Assembly (NCBI GenBank): GCA_025357945.1
Contig: JANYLJ010000046.1
Location: 62,001 to 126,000 of the forward strand
Reading direction: 5' to 3'
Length of the DNA: 64,000 nt
DNA from: Gemmatimonadota bacterium
GTDB taxonomy: Bacteria; Gemmatimonadota; Gemmatimonadetes; Gemmatimonadales; GWC2-71-9
Both the position numbers and the translations under genes were made by a program. A model generated the notes under the pieces. That model had not been told where the DNA came from. It was given only the letters and a program-made list of their open reading frames with translations, and made no database searches. Below are positions 47,788 through 55,865 of the stretch, in pieces; the stretch's first letter is position 1; each line of letters opens with the position of its first letter.

Positions 47788-49533
47788 ATGACCTGCCGAT
47801 CGCCCGCGTTGTGGCGCTTGGTGTTGCTTGCCGGCGTCCTGGGCGGGTGCAGTAGCGGTTCGGGCATGACTGTCGTCAACAATGGCAACGGCGTATTTGC
47901 CAACAACCCTTGCCTGCCGACGGGAACGCTGTCGCTCAGCGTGGCCCACGCCACTCGCATCGATTGCAGCAATGGCGGGGCCACACTGACGCTCGCGGGC
48001 AACGGCGCCAGCTACCTGATCGTGCCGCAATTTCCGACCAACGTGGTCCTCAACCAGGCGGTGTCGTATACGCTCGCCACGGGGAACCTGGCGGCGGCAT
48101 CGCTCAGTGCGGCGCGGGCCGCAGCGCTCCGGGCAGTACCGTCGACCAGCGGACCTGCCGAGTGGTCGTTCACCGCCGGACCGCGACCTGGCCTGCGCCA
48201 ACAGGAATTCGAGCGGGCGATCCGGGCCCGGGCCGCGCGTGCGGGCGGCACGCTCGCGACCCGGCCGTCACTGGTGTCGCCGCCGACGCTGGGGAGTACC
48301 CGCGGATTCAAGGTGCTCTCGAACTTCACCGCGAACACCTGGAGCAGCATCACCGCACAACTCGTCTACGTCGGCGACAACATCTATCTGTATATCGACG
48401 TCAATGCGCCAGCGAATGGATTCACGGCGGTGCAACTCGCCGCGTTCGGCCAGCTGTTTGACCAGACGCTCTATGGGATCGATATCGCGGCGTTTGGGCA
48501 GCCGGCAGACGTCGACCAGAACGGCCACGTCATCATGCTGATGTCGCCGCTGGTGAACGCGGGCACGCCAACGGCCAACTGCGCCACGCAGGGCTACGTC
48601 GCCGGTTTTTTCGATGCCGAGGATTTCAACGGTCCGTCCGATCCGAATTCGAACCAGGGCGAAGTGTTCTATTCGGTGGTTCCCGATTCGGCCGGCAGCC
48701 TCAGTTGCGCCCATACCGTGGCCGAACTTGGCCAGGTGCTTCCGGCGACGTTCCTGCACGAACTGCAGCACCTGATCAACTACTCGCAGCATGTGGTGGT
48801 GAACCACCTGGGCGCCCAGACGAGCTGGCTCGATGAGGGGCTCAGTATCGTCGCCGAAGAACTCGGGTCGCTCTACTACGAACAGAAGTGCCCGCCGCCC
48901 GCGTGTCGCACCAACCCGGGCCAGCTCTACCCGGACTCATCGCAGGCGTTCGTCCAGAGCTTCTTCGAAGACTCGTACATCTACGCGGTCGCCCCGGACA
49001 GTGTCAGCCTCACGCTGCACCGCGACTCGGAAAACGGGTTTTCGTGGCGCGGCGGCGACTGGTTACTCACCCGGTACCTCGGCGACCAGTTCGGGAGCGG
49101 CTTCTTCAAGCTCCTCGAACAGGGCCCGGCCGACGGATTGAATGCGATCGCGAGCGCGGCGGGACAGCCGTTCCCGAACCTCTTCGCCAACTTCGGTCTG
49201 GCGTTGTATTCCGATAGTTTCCCGGGGTTGCCGCGAGCCACGGCGCCACCGGTGAACCGCTTCCCGCGCAACTTGCGCCAGATGTGGGCCCGTTTCTACG
49301 CCAATGAGGGGCCGTCGACCATCGTGCCCCGCGTCATGCCGCTGGAGCTCTTCCCGATAGGCACCGATAGCACAGTGTACGTGATGAATCCCGGCGCGAT
49401 GTCGTTCTGGCGGCTCGACACGCCAGCGGCATCGGCCACGGTCTCCATTCGCTTCGCGGCTCCCGGCGGCCGCGCGCTCCCGGCCGTGCTCCGGCCACAG
49501 ATGGCAGTGTTCCGGCTCCCCGCGGGGCAGTAG
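47788..49533 (+). CDS. M30-like secreted lipoprotein zinc metallopeptidase
   Basis: The 581-aa lipoprotein has signal MTCRSPALWRLVLLAGVLGG with a Cys at the GGC lipobox. An N-terminal Ser/Ala-rich beta region (about residues 25-180) precedes the peptidase. Zinc motif HELQH (residue ~324, in TFLHELQHLINYSQ) is followed by a downstream WLDEGLSIVAEE supplying the third ligand Glu, a gluzincin arrangement like peptidase M30 (hyicolysin). An all-beta tail follows. The enzyme may act at the outer surface. Substrate unknown; assignment rests on the motif. Confidence 0.75.
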   Translation: MTCRSPALWRLVLLAGVLGGCSSGSGMTVVNNGNGVFANNPCLPTGTLSLSVAHATRIDCSNGGATLTLAGNGASYLIVPQFPTNVVLNQAVSYTLATGNLAAASLSAARAAALRAVPSTSGPAEWSFTAGPRPGLRQQEFERAIRARAARAGGTLATRPSLVSPPTLGSTRGFKVLSNFTANTWSSITAQLVYVGDNIYLYIDVNAPANGFTAVQLAAFGQLFDQTLYGIDIAAFGQPADVDQNGHVIMLMSPLVNAGTPTANCATQGYVAGFFDAEDFNGPSDPNSNQGEVFYSVVPDSAGSLSCAHTVAELGQVLPATFLHELQHLINYSQHVVVNHLGAQTSWLDEGLSIVAEELGSLYYEQKCPPPACRTNPGQLYPDSSQAFVQSFFEDSYIYAVAPDSVSLTLHRDSENGFSWRGGDWLLTRYLGDQFGSGFFKLLEQGPADGLNAIASAAGQPFPNLFANFGLALYSDSFPGLPRATAPPVNRFPRNLRQMWARFYANEGPSTIVPRVMPLELFPIGTDSTVYVMNPGAMSFWRLDTPAASATVSIRFAAPGGRALPAVLRPQMAVFRLPAGQ

Positions 49534-49552
49534 CTGACGCCGTTCCGGCCCG

Positions 49553-49600
49553 CAACGCTATGGGGGGGCCTCCGCCTAGCGCGGGCGCGCCCAACGCTAT
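49553..49600. repeat. Short direct repeat upstream of the metal-efflux operon
   Basis: CAACGCTAT occurs at 49553-49561 and 49592-49600, 39 bp apart, just before the first gene of the efflux operon. A GGGGGGG tract and GCGC-rich stretch lie between them. This could be an operator for a metal-responsive regulator, or chance. Confidence 0.25.
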
Positions 49601-49613
49601 ATCGTTATTGGTT

Positions 49614-49997
49614 ATGGCTTTCGGCATGAGGGGCGAGCTGGCAACTGCGATCAGGCGCGCGCTGGCAGGCGTTGCGATTTTTGCGCAATTGCTGTTGCTG
49701 TTTGCTCCGCTGGTGGAATTGCACGATGGTGACGCCGGGCCGCGGGCGATTGCCGCCGGGGTGACGCCGTCCGGCCCGGCGATGCTCGCGGGTCAGCCGG
49801 GTCGGGCGCCACAGCACAACCCGACGACCTGCCCGGCATGTATCGCGCAGTCGCTCCACGCCCAGCTCGAATCCAGCGTTCGCCTGCCCACGGTCGTCGT
49901 CGCACAGCACGCGCCGGCCGACCGTCGGACGGCACTCCTCCCGCATCACGATACACCTGCTACCCATCGTTCGCGCGCTCCTCCGCTCGTAAGCTGA
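49614..49997 (+). CDS. Small secreted protein with CPAC motif, DUF2946-like
   Basis: The 127-aa product starts at ATG 49614. A hydrophobic N-terminal segment (VAIFAQLLLLFAPLVELHDG) is followed by a His-rich, low-complexity region and TCPACIAQSLHAQ. The last ~40 residues are rich in Pro, His and Arg. DUF2946-type proteins often accompany metal pumps. The CPAC pair plus histidines could bind metal. It is transcribed toward the TolC-CzcA genes, 63 bp away. Confidence 0.5.
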   Translation: MAFGMRGELATAIRRALAGVAIFAQLLLLFAPLVELHDGDAGPRAIAAGVTPSGPAMLAGQPGRAPQHNPTTCPACIAQSLHAQLESSVRLPTVVVAQHAPADRRTALLPHHDTPATHRSRAPPLVS

Positions 49998-50060
49998 CGC
50001 GTTGTCGATCGTTGAGCCGTGCCCATCCGGGACGGCTTGCGTCTCTTACCGTGGAACCGC

Positions 50061-51437
50061 ATGCGATATCTCCTTTCGGTTTTTGCATTGGCAACAGTTG
50101 CCAGCGCCGGGCTGGGACAGCAGCCGAGTCAATCGGCGACCGGGACATCACTGGTGCCACCGCCAGAAACGGTGGTGCCGCCCGAGTGCGCGTTGGCCCC
50201 GCCGCCGGCGTCGGCGCCGGTACTTCGTCCGGGCGACTCGCTCTGCGTTTCGCGCGCCGGCGCGATCGCCGGGGCGCTGATCGCCAATCCACAAATGCAG
50301 GTAGCTGCGGCGCAGGCGCAGCAGGCGCGTGCCGCGCGCGTTCAGGGCGTGGCACTCCCCGACCCGACGTTCGGCGCGGCCTGGGCTGGATCGACGGCGC
50401 CGTTCGGGATCGGCGGCCTGACCAGCGAGGTGTTCGGCGCGTCGATCACGATTCCGTTCTTCGACAAGTTCCGCCTCAACGGTCGGATCGGTACGGCAGC
50501 GATCCGGCAGAGTGAGTCGGACTCGGTCGCGGTCCGGCACGCAATCGCATCGCAGACATCGCAAACCTACGACTCGCTTCTCGGAGCACTCCGCCGCCGT
50601 GCAAACCTGCACGAGGCGGATTCGCTTGCTGGCGACTTCCTGAAGAAGACGCAGGCACGCTTCGATGCCGGCACGGTAGCGCGACTCGACGTGGTCAACG
50701 CCCAGGTCGCCGTGGCGCAGGCACAGAACGACCTCATCGCCAATGAACGCGACATCGCCAATGCGCGGTCGTCACTCAATCGCCTGCTTGGGCGCCGGCT
50801 CGGCGCGCCGTTGGCCACCGCCGACTCGTTGGCGGTGCCGGCACCACTTCCCGCGCTGTCGGCCCTCGAGCGCGCCGCGCTCGACAACCGACCGGAATTG
50901 GCGTCGCTCCTGCACCGGCAGCAGGGCGCCCACGCGACGACGAGCCTGGCGCGGGAATTCTGGCTCCCGGATTTGACGATCGGCATCAGCAAGGACTTTC
51001 TCGCCGGTCCCACGCCAGGGTACCTGAACACCGGCGTTGCGTTTCCGATCCCGATTTTTTACGGGAACCACGCCAAGGGCGAGATCGCCCAGGCCAGGTT
51101 CCGCGAGGACGAACTCGCGGCGACCTATCGAGATCTTCAGGCCGCGGTGGGCCAGGACGTGCGGGTCGCGTATGCCACGGCATCGACCGCACTGCGACAA
51201 GCGGTTTTCATCCGCGACCAATTGCTCCCGGCATCACGTCAAGCGTATCGCATCGCCGCGGCCAGTTACGGCCTGGGCAGTTCGTCGGCGCTTGAAGTCA
51301 ACGCCGCGCGGGTGGCACTGGTCAGCGCCGAAAGCCAATACACCGTTGCCCTCGCTGCCGCAAACGGTGCGCGGGCCGACCTGGAGCGTGCGGTGGCCAC
51401 ACCGCTCACGATGTTTGAAACGGGAGCGTCCCAATGA
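50061..51437 (+). CDS. TolC-family outer-membrane efflux channel
   Basis: The 458-aa outer-membrane factor completes the tripartite pump. A signal peptide (RYLLSVFALATVASAGLGQ) is followed by two OEP repeats. The first contains MQVAAAQAQQARAARVQG and DSLAGDFLKKTQARFDAG; the second VLVDVVNAQ-type helices and SYGLGSSSALEVNAARVALV. ATG 50061 is preferred to GTG 50019 because it begins the signal. Its stop overlaps the adaptor ATG by 4 bp. Confidence 0.88.
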   Translation: MRYLLSVFALATVASAGLGQQPSQSATGTSLVPPPETVVPPECALAPPPASAPVLRPGDSLCVSRAGAIAGALIANPQMQVAAAQAQQARAARVQGVALPDPTFGAAWAGSTAPFGIGGLTSEVFGASITIPFFDKFRLNGRIGTAAIRQSESDSVAVRHAIASQTSQTYDSLLGALRRRANLHEADSLAGDFLKKTQARFDAGTVARLDVVNAQVAVAQAQNDLIANERDIANARSSLNRLLGRRLGAPLATADSLAVPAPLPALSALERAALDNRPELASLLHRQQGAHATTSLAREFWLPDLTIGISKDFLAGPTPGYLNTGVAFPIPIFYGNHAKGEIAQARFREDELAATYRDLQAAVGQDVRVAYATASTALRQAVFIRDQLLPASRQAYRIAAASYGLGSSSALEVNAARVALVSAESQYTVALAAANGARADLERAVATPLTMFETGASQ

Positions 51438-52585
51438 CCGGCAGCCGGACACGTCGTAGCGGACTTTTGGCGGTAGCCTTCACGGCGATGCTCGCCGGCT
51501 GCGGGCCTCGCAAGGGCGATGCCGCCGCCGCGACGGCGGCCGCCACCGACAGTGCGATCACCGTCACTGCCGCGCAACGCGGGCAGATCATTACCACCAG
51601 GGTGGAGCAGAAGACGTTCAACCCCACGATTCTGACGACCGGCACGGTCAACTTCAATGGTGACAAGTCGACGCACGTCATCGCGGCGATCTCTGGTCCG
51701 GTGTCGAAGGTCCTGGCGCAGCTGGGTGAGTCCGTGACGATCGGCCAACCGCTGGCGACCGTGGCGTCGCCAGACTTCGCCGCCGACGTCGCTGCATATC
51801 GCAAGGCCGAGTCGGCGTTGCACAACGCGCAACGCATCGCCACGCTCGACGAGAAGCTGTACACCAACGACGCACTGGCGCGCGCGGCGCTCGACCAGGC
51901 GAAGAGTGACCTCGCGGCGGCCGAAGCGGACCGCGACGCGACGGTGCAGCAACTCGCCGCCCTGGGCGTGGATTCGGCATCGATCGACGCGATCCGGCAG
52001 GGGAAGCAGGTGCCGGGTGCTCAGTCTGCCATCCGCGCGCCGATTCCCGGGATCGTCGTGGAGCGGCTGGTGACCGCCGGCCAACTGCTGCAGGCCGGTG
52101 CAACGCCAGCGTTCACGATTGCCGATCTCTCGTCGGTGTGGGTGATGGGCCATGTGTTTGAAGGGGATGCGGGGTCGGTGTTCAAGGGTGAACCGACGAT
52201 GATCACGATCGAAGGTGTGGCGGACTCGTTTCCCGGTCACGTCGACTACGTCGGTGCCCTGGTTGATCCCGATAGCAAGGCGCTCGTGGTCCGCATTCTG
52301 GTGCCGAACACGCAGGACCGGCTCAAGCAGAACATGCTGGTGCGTGTCGAGCTCCGCGGCGCGCGCGCGCGCGCCGGCATCGTGATTCCGGTGGCCGCCG
52401 TGCTCCGCGACGACGAGAGTCTTCCCTTCGTCTACCTGGATGTTGGCAACAATCGCTTCAACCGGCGGCGGATCGCGCTCGGCGGGCGCACCGGTAACGT
52501 GTATGAGGTACTCAGCGGACTCAAGGTCGGCGAGAGCGTGGTCATCCAGGGGGCGCTTTTCCTCCAGGAAGTCGGGTCGCAATGA
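51434..52585 (+). CDS. RND efflux periplasmic adaptor (CzcB/CusB-like lipoprotein)
   Basis: The 383-aa membrane-fusion protein links pump to outer channel. The signal ends at a lipobox (MLAGCGPR). The biotinyl-lipoyl-like domain (VSKVLAQLGESVTIGQPLAT), a helical hairpin (~residues 110-180), a beta-barrel (VWVMGHVFEGDAGSVFKGEP) and a membrane-proximal domain follow in order. ATG 51434 overlaps TolC; its stop overlaps the RND gene. No His-rich metal motif is seen. Confidence 0.9.
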   Translation: MTGSRTRRSGLLAVAFTAMLAGCGPRKGDAAAATAAATDSAITVTAAQRGQIITTRVEQKTFNPTILTTGTVNFNGDKSTHVIAAISGPVSKVLAQLGESVTIGQPLATVASPDFAADVAAYRKAESALHNAQRIATLDEKLYTNDALARAALDQAKSDLAAAEADRDATVQQLAALGVDSASIDAIRQGKQVPGAQSAIRAPIPGIVVERLVTAGQLLQAGATPAFTIADLSSVWVMGHVFEGDAGSVFKGEPTMITIEGVADSFPGHVDYVGALVDPDSKALVVRILVPNTQDRLKQNMLVRVELRGARARAGIVIPVAAVLRDDESLPFVYLDVGNNRFNRRRIALGGRTGNVYEVLSGLKVGESVVIQGALFLQEVGSQ

Positions 52586-55500
52586 CCGAACCGCACAGCA
52601 ACCACGGGCACGGGGAGCCCGATGTTTCGACGACCAGACGCTCGGTGATCCACCAGATCGTCAGGACAGCGCTCGCGCAGCCACTCCTGGTGCTGGTCGC
52701 AAGCGTCGCCCTGGCGGCGGTCGGCATCTGGTCGTTCTCGCGGTTGCCGATCGACGCCTATCCTGATCTCGCGCCGTCGATCGTCAGAATCTCCACGCAA
52801 TGGCCGGGGCAGGCCGCCGAGGAGGTCGAGCGACAGATTACGGTACCGATCGAAACGGAGATGAACGGAACGCCGGGCATTCATGTGCTCCGTTCCATCT
52901 CGTTCTTCGGCCTCTCGTCCGTCAACCTGACGTTCGACGATGGGACCGATCCATATTTCGCGCGCCAACAGGTGTTCGAGAGACTCGCCAATGTCACGCT
53001 GCCGGCGGGGGTCAGCGCGGGTGTCGCACCACTCTACTCGCCGTCGGGGTTGGTCTATCGGTACGTGCTGCAGAGCCCGGACCGGACCCCGATGGAGCTC
53101 AAGACGATCAACGACTGGGTGGTCGCGAAGGCGTACAAGGCGGTGAAAGGCGTCGCCGACATGTCAGGGTTCGGCGGCCCGACGATGCAATACCATGTGC
53201 TGGTCGACCCGACCAAGCTGGCAGGTGCCGGACTCGCCGTCTCCGACGTCGTCACAGCGCTCGGCAACAACAACGGCAACGCTGGCGGCGGGTTCTACTC
53301 CGAAGGCGGGCAGTTCTATTATGTCCGCGGACTCGGGCGCCTGCAGACGCCGGAAGACATCGAAAACGTGGTGCTGGCGGTGCGCGGTGGCACGCCAATC
53401 CTGGTCAAGACCATTGGCCGGGTCGAAATCGGCAACGCACCCCGCACCGGCCTGTTCGGGTTCAACAAGAACAATGACGCGGTCGAAGGTGTCATCCTGA
53501 TGCGCACGGGTGAACAGGCGCAGACGGTGCTGAAGGGCGTCCAGAAAAAGACCGACGAACTCAACAGGTCGATTCTGCCGACGGATGTCAAGATCAAGCC
53601 GTACTATGACCGGAGCAGCTTGATCGAACTCACCACCCGAACGGTCGAGGCGAATCTCGGTCGCGGGATCGTGCTCGTCGTGGCGGTGCTGATCTTCTTC
53701 CTGTTCGACATTCGCTCCGGCCTGATCGTGGCCGTGACGATTCCGCTGGCACTGCTCTTTGCGTTCATCTGCCTCGACCTCAAGCACATCCCGGCCAACC
53801 TCCTGTCGATCGGGGCGATCGACTTCGGCATCCTGGTGGATGGCGCGGTCGTAATGGTGGAGAACATCCATCGCACGCTGGTCCGCAGGCACGGTACCCG
53901 CTATTCGATTCGCGAAGTCATCGCGGAAGCGGCGGCGGAAGTCGATCGCCCGATCGTGTATGCGGTCGCGATCATCGTGGCCGGCTTCCTGCCGATCTAC
54001 GTCCTTTCCGGCCCGTCCGGTCGACTCTTCAAGCCGATGGCGGACACCACGATCTTCGCCCTGGTCGGCTCGCTCGTCCTGGCATTGACGGTGTTGCCGG
54101 TACTGTGCGCCGTGATCCTGCGGCGGGGCGTCCAGGAGCGGCGTAACGGTGCCTTCGAGTGGATCCGCGATCGGTACACCGGCGCCCTCGATTGGTGCCT
54201 CGGGCGACCCAGGCTGACGGTGGCCGTATCAACCGGCATTTTCATCGGCGCGCTCCTCCTCTCGACGCGACTCGGCGCGGAATTCATGCCGCATCTCGAC
54301 GAGGGAGCGCTCTGGGTCCGGGCGACCATGCCGGCCACGATTTCGCTGGACGAATCGGCGCGGCTGGTCCCGCAGGTTCGCGACATCCTCAAGGCCTTCC
54401 CCGAGGTCACCGACGTGGCGTCGGAGCACGGCCGGCCCGATGATGGCAGCGACCCGACGGGGTTTTTCAACGCCGAGTTTTTCGTGGGGCTCAAGCCGTA
54501 CTCCGCGTGGACGGGGGCATACCACACCAAGGCGGAACTGATCGAAGCGATCGGCAAGCAGTTGCAGCAGTTCCCGGGCGTCGCTTTCAACTACACCCAA
54601 CCGGCGGAAGACGCGGTCGACGAGGCCGAAACGGGGCTCAAGAGCTCCCTCGCGGTGAAGATCTTCGGCGGTGACCTCAAGGTGCTGGAACAGAAGGGCA
54701 CCGAGATTGAAGCGGTGTTGAGTCACGTGCGCGGGATCAGCCGGATCACCCAGGTCCACGAGTTGGGCCAGCCAAGCCTGACGGTCAAGATCAACCGCGC
54801 GAGGATCGCGCAATACGGCGTGAATGCAGGCGACGTCAACGCGCTGATTTCGGCCGCGGTGGGCGGCGCTGCGGCGACGCAGGTGGTGCAGGGGGAACGC
54901 CTCTTCGACCTGGTGGTCCGGCTGCAGCCGCAGTTCCGCGAGACACCGGAGCAGATTGGCGCGATCCTGATGGCGACGCCAACAGGGCAGCAGGTGCCGT
55001 TGCGCGAGCTCGCCGAGATCCAGGTGTCGAGTGGTGCCTCGTACATCTATCGCGAAAACAACTCGAGGTACATCGGCGTCCAGTTCGCCGTGGTCGATCG
55101 CGATCTCGCTGGCGGCGTGCAGGACGCGCAACGACAGGTCGCAGCGCGGGTCAAGCTCCCGGCTGGCTACCATGCGGACTGGGGCGGCGAGTATGAGGAT
55201 TACACGGCATCGCGCGGCCAGCTCGCGTTTGTGCTGCCACTCACGATCGTCCTGATCTTCGTCCTGCTCTTTGCGTTGTATCGCAACTTCACCTTCCCGA
55301 TGATCACCATCGTCGGCGTGGTGCTGTCGGCGCCGGTCGGCGGTCTCCTCGCACTCGCGGCGACGGGGACACCGTTGTCGGTCTCGTCCGGCATCGGATT
55401 CCTCGCCCTGTTCGGCGTCTCGGTGCAAACCGCAGTCGTCTACATCTCCTACGTCAACGAACTGCGACTGCGCGGGATGGGCATCGCGGAGGCGGCGCGC

Positions 55501-55722
55501 GAGTCGGCGTCGCAGCGGCTCCGTCCGATCATGATGACCGCACTCGTCGCCGCACTCGGGTTGCTGCCCGCCGCGTTCTCCACCGGGGTCGGATCGGACT
55601 CGCAGAAACCGTTCGCGCTGGTGATCGTCGGGGGCCTGTTCTCGCGACTCCTGATCTCGGTATTTCTGATGCCGGTGCTGTATGTCGGCACGGCGCGGGT
55701 GGGGGATCGACTGGAGGTCTAG
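52582..55722 (+). CDS. Heavy-metal efflux RND pump, CzcA type
   Basis: The 1046-aa inner-membrane pump exports divalent cations. The helix-4 motif reads DFGILVDGAVVMVEN with Asp414, Asp420 and Glu427, the pattern and spacing of CzcA Asp402/Asp408/Glu415. CusA-type copper/silver pumps lack this Asp pattern. Twelve-helix topology, the HME-type GAEFMPHLDEGALWVRATMP and EYEDYTASRGQLAFVLPLTI are present. ATG 52582 overlaps the adaptor by 4 bp. The exact metal cannot be read from sequence. Confidence 0.93.
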   Translation: MTEPHSNHGHGEPDVSTTRRSVIHQIVRTALAQPLLVLVASVALAAVGIWSFSRLPIDAYPDLAPSIVRISTQWPGQAAEEVERQITVPIETEMNGTPGIHVLRSISFFGLSSVNLTFDDGTDPYFARQQVFERLANVTLPAGVSAGVAPLYSPSGLVYRYVLQSPDRTPMELKTINDWVVAKAYKAVKGVADMSGFGGPTMQYHVLVDPTKLAGAGLAVSDVVTALGNNNGNAGGGFYSEGGQFYYVRGLGRLQTPEDIENVVLAVRGGTPILVKTIGRVEIGNAPRTGLFGFNKNNDAVEGVILMRTGEQAQTVLKGVQKKTDELNRSILPTDVKIKPYYDRSSLIELTTRTVEANLGRGIVLVVAVLIFFLFDIRSGLIVAVTIPLALLFAFICLDLKHIPANLLSIGAIDFGILVDGAVVMVENIHRTLVRRHGTRYSIREVIAEAAAEVDRPIVYAVAIIVAGFLPIYVLSGPSGRLFKPMADTTIFALVGSLVLALTVLPVLCAVILRRGVQERRNGAFEWIRDRYTGALDWCLGRPRLTVAVSTGIFIGALLLSTRLGAEFMPHLDEGALWVRATMPATISLDESARLVPQVRDILKAFPEVTDVASEHGRPDDGSDPTGFFNAEFFVGLKPYSAWTGAYHTKAELIEAIGKQLQQFPGVAFNYTQPAEDAVDEAETGLKSSLAVKIFGGDLKVLEQKGTEIEAVLSHVRGISRITQVHELGQPSLTVKINRARIAQYGVNAGDVNALISAAVGGAAATQVVQGERLFDLVVRLQPQFRETPEQIGAILMATPTGQQVPLRELAEIQVSSGASYIYRENNSRYIGVQFAVVDRDLAGGVQDAQRQVAARVKLPAGYHADWGGEYEDYTASRGQLAFVLPLTIVLIFVLLFALYRNFTFPMITIVGVVLSAPVGGLLALAATGTPLSVSSGIGFLALFGVSVQTAVVYISYVNELRLRGMGIAEAARESASQRLRPIMMTALVAALGLLPAAFSTGVGSDSQKPFALVIVGGLFSRLLISVFLMPVLYVGTARVGDRLEV

Positions 55723-55731
55723 CGGGACCTG

Positions 55732-55767
55732 CCCCGTCGTCCTCCGCGGTGCTCAAGGACGACGGGG
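55732..55767. terminator. 12-bp perfect hairpin after the RND gene
   Basis: CCCCGTCGTCCT (55732-55743) and AGGACGACGGGG (55756-55767) are perfect complements with a 12-nt loop, 10 bp after the pump gene's stop. No T-run follows, so it is a terminator-like or transcript-protecting hairpin rather than a classical intrinsic terminator. Confidence 0.5.
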
Positions 55768-55865
55768 TATGCCCACCCCTGGTCGCTCATCGGCACGTTC
55801 CTGTCCGTCGCAGTAGCTTTCCGGGTTCCCCACAGACCTCCCGCCACCTCTTCGCGGAAGCCGAG

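Noticed and set aside
52582-55722. CusA-type copper/silver pump
   Set aside because: The helix-4 motif has the Asp/Asp/Glu of CzcA-type divalent pumps, which CusA lacks.
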